Assembly: GCA_037974965.1 (NCBI GenBank)
Contig: JBBPFI010000001.1
Location: 1,860,001 to 1,924,000 of the forward strand
Origin: Dacryopinax spathularia
Taxonomy: Eukaryota; Basidiomycota; Dacrymycetes; Dacrymycetales; Dacrymycetaceae
DNA length: 64,000 nucleotides
Reading direction: 5' to 3'
The position numbers and the translations under genes were made by a program. Shown here in pieces: positions 38,796 to 50,419 of this stretch; position 1 is the first letter of the stretch, and each line of letters starts with the position of its first letter. The notes below the pieces were generated by a model. The model was given only the letters and a program-made list of their open reading frames with translations. It did not search any database and had not been told where the DNA came from.

Positions 38796-39947
38796 ATGTA
38801 TGCGCATTACTATCAGTCTCTGTCGCCTCCCTCCCTCATCGCAGACGATGCCGCCCTCTCTCCAAGCCGCAGCTCCTCCGCCGTCACCCCACCTCAATTC
38901 CCAGCTCCACCAATTGGCAACACCGCGACCATATCCATCAGCACGGCATTCCAGTTCGAGGATGCTGACCTCATCATCCTCTCGTCCGACTCGGTCTTCT
39001 TCTCAGTGCACTCACGCACGATTAGAGCTGCCTCGCCCGTCCTCGCCCAGCTGATTGATGCGTTATCCGCCTCGAACCCGTATCCGCCCGCCCCGAGCAA
39101 CGCTGCATCTTCGCCGACGGTGCTGAACAGCGAGAGATCCCCTTCGGACGTGGAGGCGCTCTTCATTGCGCCGCCTTCACCTGAGTCCCACCCTCCTACG
39201 CCACCACCACAAAAGCTCGCGCCGCCGCAAGCGGGCTCGCAACCCCTTATCCTCCCTCTGCCTGAACCCTCCGATGTGCTCAATGTCGTGCTTCACCTGC
39301 TCTATCAGATGCCATGCTCGCACTTTCTCCCTACCCTGCCCACCCTGCACGCCGTTATGACCGCTTTGCAAGCTTACAGTATCCCCATCCTTCCACAGTC
39401 CTTCATCTCGCACTCGCTGTCAACTCTGCTGGCTCCTCACGCGCCAGTACAACCGCTATACACCTATGCACTGGCGGCGTCCGCGAACCTTGAAGGCCTG
39501 GCGGTTCTGGCAAGCAGATTCTGTTTGCGCATACCTCTTAGCGACATCAGCGAGTCCCTGGCGACCCTTATGGGTCCACTATACCTGCGGCGTCTCATGT
39601 TCCTCCACCTGGGACGCGTGGAAGCCCTCAAGCGCACCCTTGCACCCCCGCCAGCGATGCACCCACCAACCACGTCCGACTGCGATATCTCCGATCAAAA
39701 GCGGATAACGAGGGTGCGGACTGTGTCGCCCTCGATCAGCCGCATATACTTACTTTTTGTTTAGGCGTGGGCTCTCGCAACTGCTTACTTGGCTTGGGGT
39801 GCTCGTGCGGACATGAGTGAGGTGGAGATGCGGGAAGTGCTTGAGCCTTTGAAGAGCAAGGTGGATTGCGTTGCATGCCAATCCTGCCTTACCGAGCGCA
39901 TCGAGCAGCTTGTTGTGGACTGGCGGTCCATCAAGGACACGATATGA
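38796..39947 (+). CDS. BTB/POZ-domain protein
   Basis: Two exons (38796-39713, 39765-39947) join to 366 residues. After a Ser/Pro-rich leader, ADLIILSSDSVFFSVHSRTI gives the characteristic BTB start (D, then V/F-x-V-H), followed by a disordered insert and then LPLPEPSDVLNVVLHLLY and AYSIPILPQSFISHSLSTLL, which fit the second half of the fold and the helices after it. The last exon ends VDCVACQSCLTERIEQLVVD. Such proteins are numerous in Agaricomycetes and may bind cullin 3 or form homodimers, but the target is unknown. I chose the ATG at 38796 because upstream exons would not splice in frame. Confidence 0.72.
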
Positions 39948-40981
39948 GCGGTGACAACATCGAGCATTGCGAGACGCGAGGGGATTTGGTTGGATGGATT
40001 GACAATGTCGCATTGGGCCTGGAGATGTTAGGGTTTCGACGTGGTGGTGAGGGCAATGCGCATATACCCGGCCTGCGCTGCCCCTCAAAGGCCGCTTGAC
40101 TGTCTTTCGCGATCAAGCGGTTTCTCTCTTTCACGACTATCCGACTGTATCGATACCTGGTGAGTACCTCTCCCATAGGTCAATGTTAAATGGGTCGCTG
40201 ACGACACTTGCAGCTTCTTTTCCATTTTTTTCTGCCGTCTTTCACCGCACACGACCGCACATAGCAATTTTGCGCCTTTCTCTCTTTCTGCTCCACTCCC
40301 TCGCGTCCCGCTGTGTTTCTACCCGCTCTCGTTTCTCCTTGCCCTGCACACCAGTGGCGGTCATGAACTCATCCTGCTAACGATAACGCCGTACCGACTA
40401 CTTTTTTCACGCAAGTCAACCAAACGCATACGAACCTCCTCTCTGTTGCTGTCTTTTTCTCCATTTCTCCTCACGCAAACACGGGCTTCAGTAATTCGTA
40501 TAATGAGAAATGGTTGGTATACATGTACCAACACCAAAACTCCCCTCGTGCTGCTCGCTGAACAAGTCGCCCTTCTCGAGCGACGTGGCCCCGAGCGTGC
40601 ATACCTTCTGCCGACCTTCACTTCTGATCGGACCAGAACCTTGGATAATCGGATGGATATAACTTAGTACGGTGGTCAAATTCACTCTATTAGGTACGTA
40701 AACGTGCGGAAGAGAGCCTCCGACAGCGAGACCGACTCAGCCAGCCAAGCCTAATTCGCACCCGGCTACTGACGCGTTGTGTGCGGGGTTGACGTCCCCA
40801 ACGCGTTCTCGAGGCGCCGGCCGGCTATACCAGTGTTCCCAAAGGTCATCCCTTTGTACATCTATCAGCAGTGCTACTAGACAACGACTACGCTCTTGCT
40901 TTTGACCATCATGCTGCATTGACAACCTAGAGGGACTTTCAGCTTGTCAACTGAACTTGCACAACCTCAAGTAGAATCAAG
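39948..40981. other. 1-kb intergenic region
   Basis: Between the BTB gene and the TMEM135-like gene. It has T-rich tracts (ttccatttttttctgcc at about 40,217) and no long or motif-bearing frame. It probably contains the 3' end of one gene and the promoter of the next. No RNA gene recognised. Confidence 0.35.
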
Positions 40982-43113
40982 ATGGTCCTGCACGTCACGG
41001 AGGAGCCACCGCCCGACCCCTCCGACCTTCCCCAGCCAACTCTGAAGCTACCCACCTCCTTACCCGTACCACCGCTCACGAGCATCTCCTCCTCCAGCTC
41101 TGGCAGGCAAAAACGGCCCATACTGCAACGCGTCCTCACCCTCTCCTCGATCGAATCTGCTTTCGGAGGGCAGAATGCTTTCGTCCGCCTGACGAAAGTC
41201 CGGAGTGTGGACAACCTCCTCGTCCTTGCGCAGGACCCGGCCTTCCAGAGGGAGGCGACTAAGATCGTTTGGCGTCCTAGTGGGGAGAAGAGGCGGCGGT
41301 TGGTGAAGTGGGAGGATGTGCTGCGACACGCTGCTAGGGGGGCTACTCGTGCGTTCTTCCTTTCTCCTACCCCAACCGCGCAAGCTGAACACTGATGCAT
41401 TCAGGCGCTGGGACACTGGCATTCTGCATTCGAGCTGGGGTCAACCTGGTCCTCATGCTGTTCACTGCTTGGAAACGGAAGAGGCTGCGTGTTCAGATGG
41501 TACTGCATGCTATCTTTGGCCAAGACTCGTTTCGCTTCGGCGCAATGCTCGGTACGTCTCCTCATTGTGATGCCTGCCTATACCTAACGCGCACCGGCAG
41601 GATCTTTCGTCGGGCTATACAAGCTCTTCCTCAACGGACTGCCGCTGCTACGTCAGCGTATCCTGGCCACAGCGGTCACAAACCCAAATACGCCGCGGGA
41701 TGTACCGGGCACGCCGACCGGCGAGAAGGGCGAGACGGAACCCAAGTCTCTAGATTGGACGGCCGAGCTTCATCCTACCCGTTGGGAGACCGCGCTGGCC
41801 GGAGCTATCAGCTCACTGGCGCTGATGTTTGAGAAGAAGCATCGGAGGATTATGATCGCCCAGCAGGTCTTCGTCCGGTACGTCCCCCGCATGACGTCCT
41901 TCCAAGGCAGGGCCTTGCTCACTTTGCCGCAGAGGGCTCCAAGCAGTTGTCCTAGCGCACAACCTCGTCATACCCCATGGCACCGTCCTCATCTTCGGCC
42001 TGGCCTGCGGTCAGATCATGTACGCTTTCCTCCTCCGACCGGAGACGATCCCGAAAGGGTACAACGAATGGATCCAGAACGCCAGTAAAGTCTCTAAAGA
42101 AGCGGTGCTCATCAATCGGCACGCGAAGAGGGAGGGAAAGTGGGATCCGGAGTGGATGAGGATACAGAGGGATCAGAAGGCATGTGGCACTTTGACTGGT
42201 CCTGCATGATTCTGACTTTCGGGTTTTGATAGACCACAACCCCGCTGAACAAGCAGTTGATCAACGCTGATATTACTAAAGCACTCCAAGGGAACTACGG
42301 CCCGCCGTTTGTGCCCTGGTACGTTCTGTCTCTGCTACCTTGCAGTAGTCGACCCACTGATGAATGCACAGCGAGGCCGTCCACCCATGGATCGACTCCT
42401 GCCTGGACGTTCCACTAGATCGATTTTTCGCCGTTGCGAAATGGATGGCACCTGTATACACTGCTCTCCACTTGATTCCAGCTCTCCTATTCAGACCAAA
42501 GAGGTTCATGGAGAGGCCTCTTCTGAGCCTGTTACGAACAGCTGCAGGCATCCTTCGCAGTTGCTCTTTCCTGGGCATGTTCGTCGTCATATACCAAGGT
42601 CAGACTCTCCTCCCGAGCTCCACTGCGCATCTTACCAGAAAACACAGGCTGGTTCTGCTTCAAACACCAAATGTACCTCCGCCCCGGCACACCCGAAATC
42701 CTACGCAAGTTCTTCGCCTCCCGGTTCTCTTTCTGGCTCGGAGGGTTCATGACCTGCGCCTCCCTCTTCGTAGAAGAGCAGAAACGCCGCTCAGAGCTGG
42801 CGATGTACGTCCTCCCCAAGGCGCTGGAGAGCGCTTGGGGGATGTTGAGGAGCCGGAGATTGGTGTTTAAGGTTCCGAGGGGTGATGCCGTGCTGGCCGC
42901 TATTGGGATGGCGATGGTTATGGTACGCTCTTCCTCGCTAAAGAATGATGTACAGAGGCTGATGATATCGTTACAGAACTCGTATCAGGTGTGTAGGGTA
43001 TATAGTATAAGTCCATCGCGCGTGCTGACCCCTTCCCTCTCTCGCAGCACGACTCCGCCCACCTCTCCCGCCTCGTAAGAGGAATTCTATACCAGTTCAT
43101 CGGTCCCAACTAG
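40982..43113 (+). CDS. TMEM135-like multi-pass membrane protein
   Basis: Nine exons (40982-41348, 41405-41551, 41601-41877, 41933-42179, 42233-42318, 42372-42598, 42639-42922, 42956-42988, 43048-43113) join to 577 residues. Several hydrophobic helices are visible: AGTLAFCIRAGVNLVLMLF, SFVGLYKLFLNGLPLL, GTVLIFGLACGQIMYAFLL and FSFWLGGFMTCASLFVEE. The pattern, including HPWIDSCLDVPLDRFFAV and the ending RLVRGILYQFIGPN, is that of the TMEM135/Tim17-related family of mitochondrial and peroxisomal membrane proteins. The start MVLHVTEEPPPD opens a soluble, disordered leader. The intron after RIQRDQK (42180-42232) has a GC donor. Exon 8 (33 bp) is the least certain. The function of fungal members is not settled. 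Confidence 0.75.
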
Positions 43114-43212
43114 TCCTCTTCCTCTTCTCTTTCTCTCACAATGTATCACCACCTAGTCAACCTCATGTAATGCCCCACAAAACGAAATGAAAGCCCATGA
43201 CCTTTACAGGAA

Positions 43213-45366
43213 CTATCGATAAGCCGAAGCGGGCGGCAACCCCGGGATCTTCCCATACTCGAATTTCTCCGCCCTCCATACCTCCTCGCACTCACTCACA
43301 AACTCCTTCGGGAGCATACTCCAAGCCGTTGCGACTCTAGAACGAGCAGCATCGCTCTCCGGCCATGTAGGCCTTTTGTACTTGCTCCTCAGTTCTGGAG
43401 GGAGGAGATGTCCAGCCTCGGGGTCGAAAGACGGAGGTGGGCCGGGCTCCCAGCGGGGTTTACCAGGGAAAGGGTTGATGAAATCCGGTACGAGGGGTCG
43501 TTGACGGTACTTGATCGTTATTTTTTGTTGGGTGGGCGCTTGGGGGTTGGAGAAGGCGCCGAAGCCTGCTTGGGCTTGGGCTTGGGCTTGGGATTGGGAT
43601 TGAGACTGGGGTGGACCAGCTCCGCCGGGGCCGAAGGCGGATATTGTGCCGAATGGTTGTGGTGGGGGCGGAGGTTGGGCGAAGTTGTTGGGAGGCGGTT
43701 GGGGTTGTGGTTGGCCGAAAGCGTTCGTCTGCTGAGTAGGCTGACCAAAGGCATTCGTCTGCTGAGGAGACTGACCAAAGGCATTTGTCGCTGGCTGAGG
43801 CTGAGGTTGACCAAATGCGTTCGTTTGCTGCGTGGGCTGGCCAAACGCATTCGTCGCTGGCGGCTGCTGCGTAGGCTGACCGAACGCATTCTGTTGCGCA
43901 GGCTGGCCAAACGCGTTCGTCCCCGTCTGCTGCTGGCTAAAAGCGTTCGTCGGCTGAGCAGGCCCCATCCCCCCAGGCCCGAAAGCGCTCCCCGTCGTCT
44001 GCTGTTGCTGAGGTTGAGATTGAGGTTGCGGTTGGCCAAACGCGTTCGTCCCCTGCTGTTGCTGCGGTTGACCAAACGCGCTCGTTCCGGGCTGCTGAGG
44101 CTGAGGTTGACCAAACGCGTTCGTCTGCTGCGCAGGCCCCATCCCCCCAGGTCCAAACGCACTCCCCACCCCCGCCCCAAGAGCAGGCTTAGGCGGGTCC
44201 ATACCCACTAACCCCAACGCCGACCCCGCCTGCGCACCACCAGCACCTGGATCTGGATCCTGAGACTTGGAAGCTTCGTTCATCTGCCTTCGCCTGTCTG
44301 CTTCGGCCAGGATTTGGGCGAGGCGGTGCGGGTCTTCTGTATATTGGGCTCTGGCGTTGGCGACTGCCGAGTTCCACATGTTTTCCTATGCGCCAAACAC
44401 ATGTCAGCACTCACTCCCGCTAACACATCCCTCTCGCCACCACCACAAGCAGACCACGAGAGAAAGGAGAACAGACGTACATATTGTTGCAACCCCCCCG
44501 GCACGTTCCTAAGCCTATAATACTCCACCCTCACCTCATCGGGCGAGACATCAAGCCCTTCGATAATACACGGCTCGTGTTTGTATACGCTGTAGGATGT
44601 GAGCGGCCAGCCGCCGCCATGGAGCGTGTCGTGCATGTCCGCGGCGAGGAGGGCGGCTTCTTTCGCTCCTGCGCTACTCGGGACGGCTGCGTTAGTATCT
44701 GCCACCTGCCAACACACGGAAAGAGCAGGGAATGGGGGAGGGGGGACGTACTTCTGCGTTGATTGTTGCCCAGCGGCGGGGCCATTGTTGCCGGTTGTAT
44801 TGGCGGCAGGTTGACCGAACGCGTTCACCCCTTGCCCTGAGCTGCCAAAGCCAGTCTGGGTGTTGCCCGCCGTTCCTCCCCAAGCACCAGCGGCAGCCGT
44901 ATTGCCCGAAGATCCCCATCCCCCGTCCGCCGCATTACCGCCCCAGCCTCCTCCTGTCGTATTGCCCCACCCGCCTCCCGTGGTATTCCCCCATCCTCCG
45001 CCAGTAGTATTTCCCCACCCTCCCCCCGTATTACTCCCAGCCCCACCCTGCATTCCGGACGCTATACATCACTAGCTCAGCACTCTGGGCAGAAAAGTGT
45101 AATGCACACAAGATGGGACTGACCAGCGGGTTGAGGGTTCTGCGGTATATTCCCGATATGTCTGTTCCTGCACGCCCAGCCGAACCTGCAGGTGCCGCGT
45201 TGGTAGTAGGTGCAGATGGGGGCGTTGGGCTAATGTGTGTTCGGTCGCGCGCGACGGAGCAAGGGAGCAGGAGGACGGGGTGATGAAGCGATGAGTAGAG
45301 GTGGATGAGGTCAGTTAGTGGTGGTGGTATGCGGTTAGAGGAATGGGGACGTACGTCTGTGGACAT
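43213..45366 (-). CDS. NUP42-like nucleoporin (CCCH zinc finger plus FG repeats)
   Basis: Cytoplasmic-side nuclear-pore protein expected to bind Gle1 in mRNA export. Exon 1 is only MSTD (45366-45355 approx.), then after an intron PNAPICTYYQRGTCRFGWAC, giving a C-x7-C-x5-C-x3-H finger. A phase-1 intron leads to a Gly/Trp repeat block (GGGWGNTT about four times) and a helical stretch (AALLAADMHDTLHG to RVEYYRLRNVPGGLQQY). After one more intron come more than a dozen AFGQP-type FG repeats (44150-43680), then a C-terminal domain ending EVWRAEKFEYGKIPGLPP, similar to the Gle1-binding tail of Nup42. The stop is at 43213. The family is inferred from this domain order. It is divergent from the aminopeptidase gene. 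Confidence 0.8.
43680..44150 (-). repeat. coding tandem repeats for AFGQP (FG) units
   Basis: Imperfect DNA repeats of roughly 25-45 bp whose constant part reads ttggccaaacgcgttcgt or close variants on the plus strand and encodes NAFGQP on the minus strand, separated by Gln/Pro-rich linkers. They form the FG domain of the nucleoporin gene. The similarity extends to the third codon positions, so the block probably grew by replication slippage. Confidence 0.8.
44930..45045 (-). repeat. coding tandem repeats for GGGWGNTT units
   Basis: About four direct copies of a 24-bp unit (plus strand similar to ccccatcctccgccagtagtattt) encoding GGGWGNTT on the minus strand inside the nucleoporin gene. The copies differ mainly at synonymous sites. 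Confidence 0.75.
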
Positions 45367-45591
45367 GGTTGGCCCTTTGCTGCTCTCAAGCCTCCTCACT
45401 CACTCAGTGCCGGTACTATTGTCCAATCAGTGGTGGTTGACGGCGGCGGAGGCACGCAATAAGGGCCAAGACAAGCGCCCATCGTGAGCACCGCCACCAA
45501 TCAGGGTCTTTCGGCATTTCCCGAACTATGTGACGTTCCTCGCTGTCGTGCATTCCAGCCTGGTCCTGCTCAGCTAGAGCTAGGGAAAGGG

Positions 45592-47018
45592 ATGGAAGGC
45601 CATCTCTCCCAATTACTCAGACGGACATGTACACGGTCTTCAGGATGCACGCCAGTACTGGGAAGAAGACACCTCGCGAGTTCACCGCGGAAAGTGACCG
45701 CTGGCGTCTTTGCGCAACCTCAATCCCAAGGTCGGCGGAGGGTCGTCCTCCCCCACACAACCAAGCCCTCCTCCAACATCTCCTCCGCCTCCACCTCCTC
45801 TCCCCGCCCGGCTAGCGAAGGCGAAGCAGAAGCAGCAAGAGAGGAAGATGAAGACGACGAGCCAGACGACGCCTTGCTCGCCTCTCTTCACAGGCATATG
45901 CAAACGGGATACGAGATCCTCATGCCCCAACCGCCCTACACCAAAGGAGTAGCCCACATCCCTCTGCGTCACGTTCCGGAACATATCCCAAGACCTCCCT
46001 ACGCTCGGGGGGATGCGAAAGAAGGAGAAGGCTACGACCCCGACCCCGGAGACCCCGGTCTAATCCCCCTTGGAGGAGACGAAGAACGCGGCCTACGAGC
46101 AGCCGCACGTCTAGCCAAGGACACGCTCCAACTAGCTCGCGAACTCGTAAAAGTACGCCCCTCCTCCCCATCCCCCCCCCCTGTTCTCGCTAGACGCTGA
46201 CCGAGCACCGCAGCCGGGTATGACGACAGACGCCCTCGACCTCGCACTGCACCAATACATCATCTCCCACTCCGCCTACCCCTCCCCATTAGCGTACCAC
46301 CAATTCCCAAAATCAGTCTGCACAAGCATCAACAATGTCCTTGCGCACGGTATACCCGATTCCCGCCCCCTCAAAGAAGGGGATATAATCAACGTCGACA
46401 TCACCGTCTACCTGAACGGCTGGCACGGCGACACCAGCCTGACCTTCCCCATTGGCTCTGTCGATCCGCGTGGGTTGGAGCTCATTGCCGCTTCTGAGGG
46501 AGCGCTGCAAGCTGGGATAGACGCTTGTGGACCTGGAAGACCGCTCAAGGGGATTGGCGGGGCTATCGAGAAGTACCTGAGAAGGGAGCATGAGGGGATC
46601 AGTGTGAATCGCCAGCTGGCGGGACACGGGATTGGACGGGTGTTTCATAGGCAGCCGTGGGTCTTGCCGCATGAGAATGAGGAGCCGGGGGTGATGAGGG
46701 AGGGGATGGTCTTTACTATTGAGGTGCGTGCCACCGTACTCCGTCCTCCGTAGTCTTCTTCCTGTGCTTTCCTGGGAAAGGAGCTGATGACGTTGAGTGT
46801 CTAGCCGTGCGTGGTGGACGACATGGATTCAAGAGGCTGGGTCTGGCCAGATGGATGGACGATCTCCACCGAGGTGCGTATTTCTCACACCTTTACTGAC
46901 ATTCAGTTATTGACGGCAAGCTAATTGCTGTCCTGTACTGTAGACAGGAGCCAGAACCGCCCAAGCGGAACACACAGTCCTCATAACCCCCACAGGAGCA
47001 GAAGTGCTCACTCGATAA
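45592..47018 (+). CDS. methionine aminopeptidase type 1, mitochondrial-like
   Basis: Metal-dependent removal of initiator methionine. Exons 45592-46152, 46214-46723, 46805-46873 and 46944-47018 join to 404 residues. I prefer the ATG at 45592, because MEGHLSQLLRRTCTRSSGC onward is Arg/Ser-rich without acidic residues, as in mitochondrial targeting peptides. An in-frame ATG at 45484 would add 36 residues. The catalytic domain shows HIPRPPYARG, KSVCTSINNVLAHGIPD, the metal ligands in INVDITVYLNGWHGDTSLTF, GHGIGRVFHRQPWVLPHEN, FTIEPCVVDDM and the last Glu in AQAEHTVLIT. The length and leader fit the MAP1D group rather than the cytosolic zinc-finger form. Confidence 0.88.
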
Positions 47019-47141
47019 CCATTTCTCTCCCACATCCAAATTATACAATCTTCCTCCCAGCAGCCTGGGAGGGGGTTGTCTAATACCATCATCTAGCATC
47101 ATACCAAACACTCCGACCTGCGAGATGGAAGAGGTGTGTGT

Positions 47142-47154
47142 GGGGGGGGGGGGG
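47142..47154. repeat. homopolymer tract, 13 G
   Basis: A run of 13 G preceded by a short GT repeat (gtgtgtgt) lies between the stop codons of the convergent aminopeptidase and acyltransferase genes, 3 bp from the latter. It is a likely slippage and sequencing-error site. Confidence 0.8.
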
Positions 47155-47156
47155 AG

Positions 47157-48958
47157 TTAGGTAATGATAAGCTTCACAACCCGGACCCAGTCGTCCATGT
47201 ACCCTTCTACGACTTCTCGCGGCATTGCGGACTCGTTGAAGTCTACGTCGACTTGCATACTGCCTCTCCAGCTACAAGCTCTGAAGAACCTGTGCTCTCG
47301 CATCAGCGTCCATTTATTCCAACTGTCCTTGGCCAACAGGGCACGGGGACGGGGCAAGAGAGGGGAGGAGGGGAAGGGGCGGACTTACGGCCCAGGCCTA
47401 GACTGATTTATGGAGCTGAACTGCGAGCGAATGCTGAGCACCTCCTTGCCCGCCGCGTCGGGATATGAGGGATCGAGGTAGTTCTCGCCTACTCCGTCGC
47501 CGGAGTAGGATGGTGCTCCTGATGGATGGGGCGACCTACATCCCCCAATACCCCAGTCAGCCCGCGTCCGCAGGAGGGAAGAGCGAGGAGGAGAACGGGA
47601 GGAGAACAGGAGAATAAGGGTGGGGGACTTACGGCGCCCCCTGCAGCACAGGCGTCAACATCAGATCGAACAGCTGTCCCGAGACCGCCAGCAACGCCGG
47701 AGTTTCCCGCTGTTTCCTATACTCCGCCTTGACCATCTCTGCCATCTCTAGCAACAATCCCTTATCCTCGTAATTCTTCTTATCGCGCAATATGTCGACG
47801 GGGAGGATTATGGCGTTCGAGGCAAAACAGTTCCCTGGGTAGCCGGAGCGCTCGTTGTAGGGCGGGAGAAGACCGTGCCGGCGGGCGTTCATGATGCCGT
47901 AGAAGACGAATGCTGCTCCTTTTGGCGTTTCGCTGGTTGGGGGGTTGTCGATCGCCACTACTAGGCAGAGGGCGGCGTGGACTGCCCCCGTGCGCGCACT
48001 GGTCAGCCTGGAAGGAAGTGGGGAGGGGAGGGGGACGCACAAAGTTGGTTGACTGTGGAGCCGTGCGATTTTGCAGCTGCGTGGATTTGTTGGCTTTCTT
48101 CGGCCGTGAAGCGGCGTTGAAGGTGACGGGAGGGGCCGAAGGCGACGTTCCATTTTTTGAACGCATGCATACGCTGCCCTTCCTGTAAGCGTGGCTCAGG
48201 AGCTGTGAAGACGGGGAGACACCAACCGGGAAGGAATCGCCTATGTCGCCCAGTACCTCAGCGAGTGTCTTGGTATACACCGGCCCTTCCCTCGGTTCAG
48301 CCGCTGAGAGGATCTCGCTCGCGCATGGCAGTAGGTTCTTCGCCTCCTCTCCCCACTTCAGAGTACTCGCCGCTTCGACTGAGTCACCAGCCAGAACGTG
48401 CGCAACACGCTTAAGATACCGCGTCATGAGGATCTCCAGCCCGACGCCGTCGAATATCGCGTGGGTCGTTTGGATCATCAGCCCGGTTAGCCGACCACCC
48501 TCATGAGTGATGTAGAGCTTGGTCGGGTACTCTTCAGGTCCCGGAGGGACCCACTGCAGCTCATAGCGCAGCCCTTCCAGGTCCTGTCCATCCTTGGCAA
48601 GAGTCACGGTCCGTTCCGTCCAGTCTTGAACTTCGGAGAAAGAAGCCGGAAGCCGGTAAGTGATCAGCCCATGTTGGGTTTCGGCCACTCTCATCTGGCC
48701 CGCAATGGTCGGCACTTCGAATCGGAGGCCCATCCATGCCTCCCGAGCAGCAGCCAAGAAATCAGGTACAGAGACATTTTTGGTAAAGTCTAGCTCTAGA
48801 GCGAGGAAGAGCGTGCTCTCGCCGTTTACGAACCGCGTTTGGACGTCCATGACCGTTTCGGTTCCCCAGACTTCGCGCTGCAAGAGCTTTGGGTCGGAGG
48901 GCGAGGGGCGCCATTGGAATCTGCTCCAGTCGAACGGCGGGAAGTTTGCCTTAGCCAT
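47157..48958 (-). CDS. O-acetyltransferase / condensation-domain-like acyltransferase
   Basis: Predicted CoA-dependent acyltransferase resembling fungal trichothecene 15-O-acetyltransferase and alcohol acetyltransferase types; the substrate is unknown. Exons 48958-48227, 48182-48041, 47981-47633, then two more to the stop at 47157. The start MAKANFPPFDWSRFQWRPS is followed by TRFVNGESTLFLALELDFTK, and the catalytic H-x3-D-G motif is clear in MIQTTHAIFDGVGLEILMTR. Exon 3 has LCLVVAIDNPP and SGYPGNCFASNAIILPVD, and the C-terminus has MQVDVDFNE and MDDWVRVVKLIIT. There is no secondary-metabolite cluster around it, so its name should not be taken as evidence for mycotoxin synthesis. It is divergent from the uL1 gene. 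Confidence 0.75.
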
Positions 48959-49589
48959 GGCTTGGTGTGGGAAGACATGTTGTCCTTTTGCCTCGCAGGT
49001 AGAAATAGGCTGCCGAGTGCTGCTGCCTAAGACGCGGAGAAGAGCAATTCAATTCTGATCGGAAAAACGGGTCCGTTTCAGTCGTGTTTCGCGGGCGCTT
49101 ATGCATAGCAGTGCCGCGCTTGATGTTCACACCGCCCGGTACCCGTATGCGTATCCGTGGGACAGATGGTTCCCCGTTGTATGTCGGGTTGCGTGGACTG
49201 TGAACAGCAAAGTGATGTTTGGTGGTTCTTCCCTGATGAGCTCGTTCGTAATCATAGTCGGCATGGGAATCAACGATCGGTATGGAGTGTGCAAGTCACA
49301 AGGTAAGCTAGGATTTCGATAGATGCGTCCAATGAATGAATTCTTGTGCCGTAAATCAGCGCGGATTAGCAACGCCTTTGGAAGAAGTCCGAAGGCTGGT
49401 TCAGTTCGAAATGCAGAATGGGCATCCATGGAAGCGAGGTAGGGTGGCACGGAGATAAAGATAATCCGAGTGGCGGTGTTACCTGAAAACTGTACAGCAC
49501 CTTTTATCCTCCTCGCATCTCGCGCTGTCGGCTCCATCCGTTCCTCCACCACCGTTACCCACCCCCACCTATCAATCTAAAATATCAGC
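48959..49589. other. divergent promoter region
   Basis: 630 bp between the acyltransferase start and the uL1 start. The uL1 side is pyrimidine-rich (cttttatcctcctcgcatctc), typical of ribosomal-protein gene promoters. No gene seen. A minus-strand open frame of 141 codons here has no domain. Confidence 0.4.
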
Positions 49590-50419
49590 ATGAGGTATGA
49601 TATTCCGTCAATATCTACTGTATCGACAATACTAATACCAAGAATGACAGCTCCAAGCTCTCAGTGCCAAGCGTGCGAAGCAGCGTCCGCAACCTCCTCG
49701 AGGAGGCCAACGGCGAGAAGAAGCGCAAGTTCGTCGAGACGATCGAGCTCCAGATCGGTCTCAAGAACTACGACACCCAGCGTGACAAGCGGTTCTCGGG
49801 CACCGTCAAGCTGCCCAATGTCCCGCGTCCTCGCATGAGCATCTGCATTCTCGCCGATGCCGCCGATATCGATCGTGCGAAGCAGATCGAGCTCGAGTAC
49901 ATGAGCGTTGATGACTTGAAGAAGTGCGTACTGCGATGCGAGCCATCCATCCAATTCAGCATTTGACACTAACCCACATGTGCAGGCTCAACAAGAACAA
50001 GAAGCTCGTGAAGAAGCTCGCTAAGAAGTACGATGCCTTCCTGGCCTCTGACTCGCTCATCAAGCAGATCCCGCGTCTGCTCGGGCCGGGTCTCTCCAAG
50101 GCTGGCAAGTTCCCCACGCCCATCTCGCACAACGAGGACCTCGCTGGCAAGTGCACTGAAGTGCGCTCGACCATCAAGTTCCAGCTCAAGAAGGTGCTCT
50201 GCCTTGGTGTCGCCGTCGGCCATGTCGAGATGACCGAGGACCAGGTGCTGGGCAACGTCATGCTTAGTGCGTTTACTAATTGCATCCTTCCCAATCCAGT
50301 CACTGACAATTTGTGCCACAGGCATCAACTTCCTCGTCTCGCTGCTCAAGAAGAACTGGCAGAACGTCAAGTCGCTTAACCTGAAGACGACGATGGGCCA
50401 CCCCATCCGTCTCTACTGA
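49590..50419 (+). CDS. 60S ribosomal protein uL1 (L10a)
   Basis: Large-subunit protein of the L1 stalk. Exons 49590-49594 (five bases, ATGAG), 49651-49923, 49986-50266 and 50322-50419 join to 218 residues, the usual length. The sequence is strongly conserved: [92 protein letters not shown] and the ending [11 protein letters not shown]. The very short first exon is fixed by the frame: ATGAG joins CTCCAAGCTC to give MSSKLSVPS. Codon use is heavily C/G-ending, as expected for a highly expressed gene. Confidence 0.95.

Noticed and set aside
38168-38968. 266-codon plus-strand frame before the BTB gene
   Set aside because: It lies in pyrimidine-rich leader DNA, has only Ser/Pro/His-rich sequence, and overlaps the BTB exon in another frame.
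43680-44150. CRISPR-like regularly spaced repeats
   Set aside because: The units are imperfect, coding and in frame with an FG nucleoporin in a eukaryotic genome.
43408-44211. 267-codon frame on the plus strand with Leu/Arg repeats
   Set aside because: It is the antisense reading of the FG-repeat DNA of the nucleoporin gene.
44715-44760. A 46-bp intron in the nucleoporin gene (gtacgt...ggcag)
   Set aside because: Removing it shifts the frame into stops, while the unspliced frame stays open into the conserved downstream helices.
47157-48958. Member of a mycotoxin biosynthesis cluster
   Set aside because: Only the acyltransferase is present; neighbours are an aminopeptidase and a ribosomal protein, so there is no cluster evidence.
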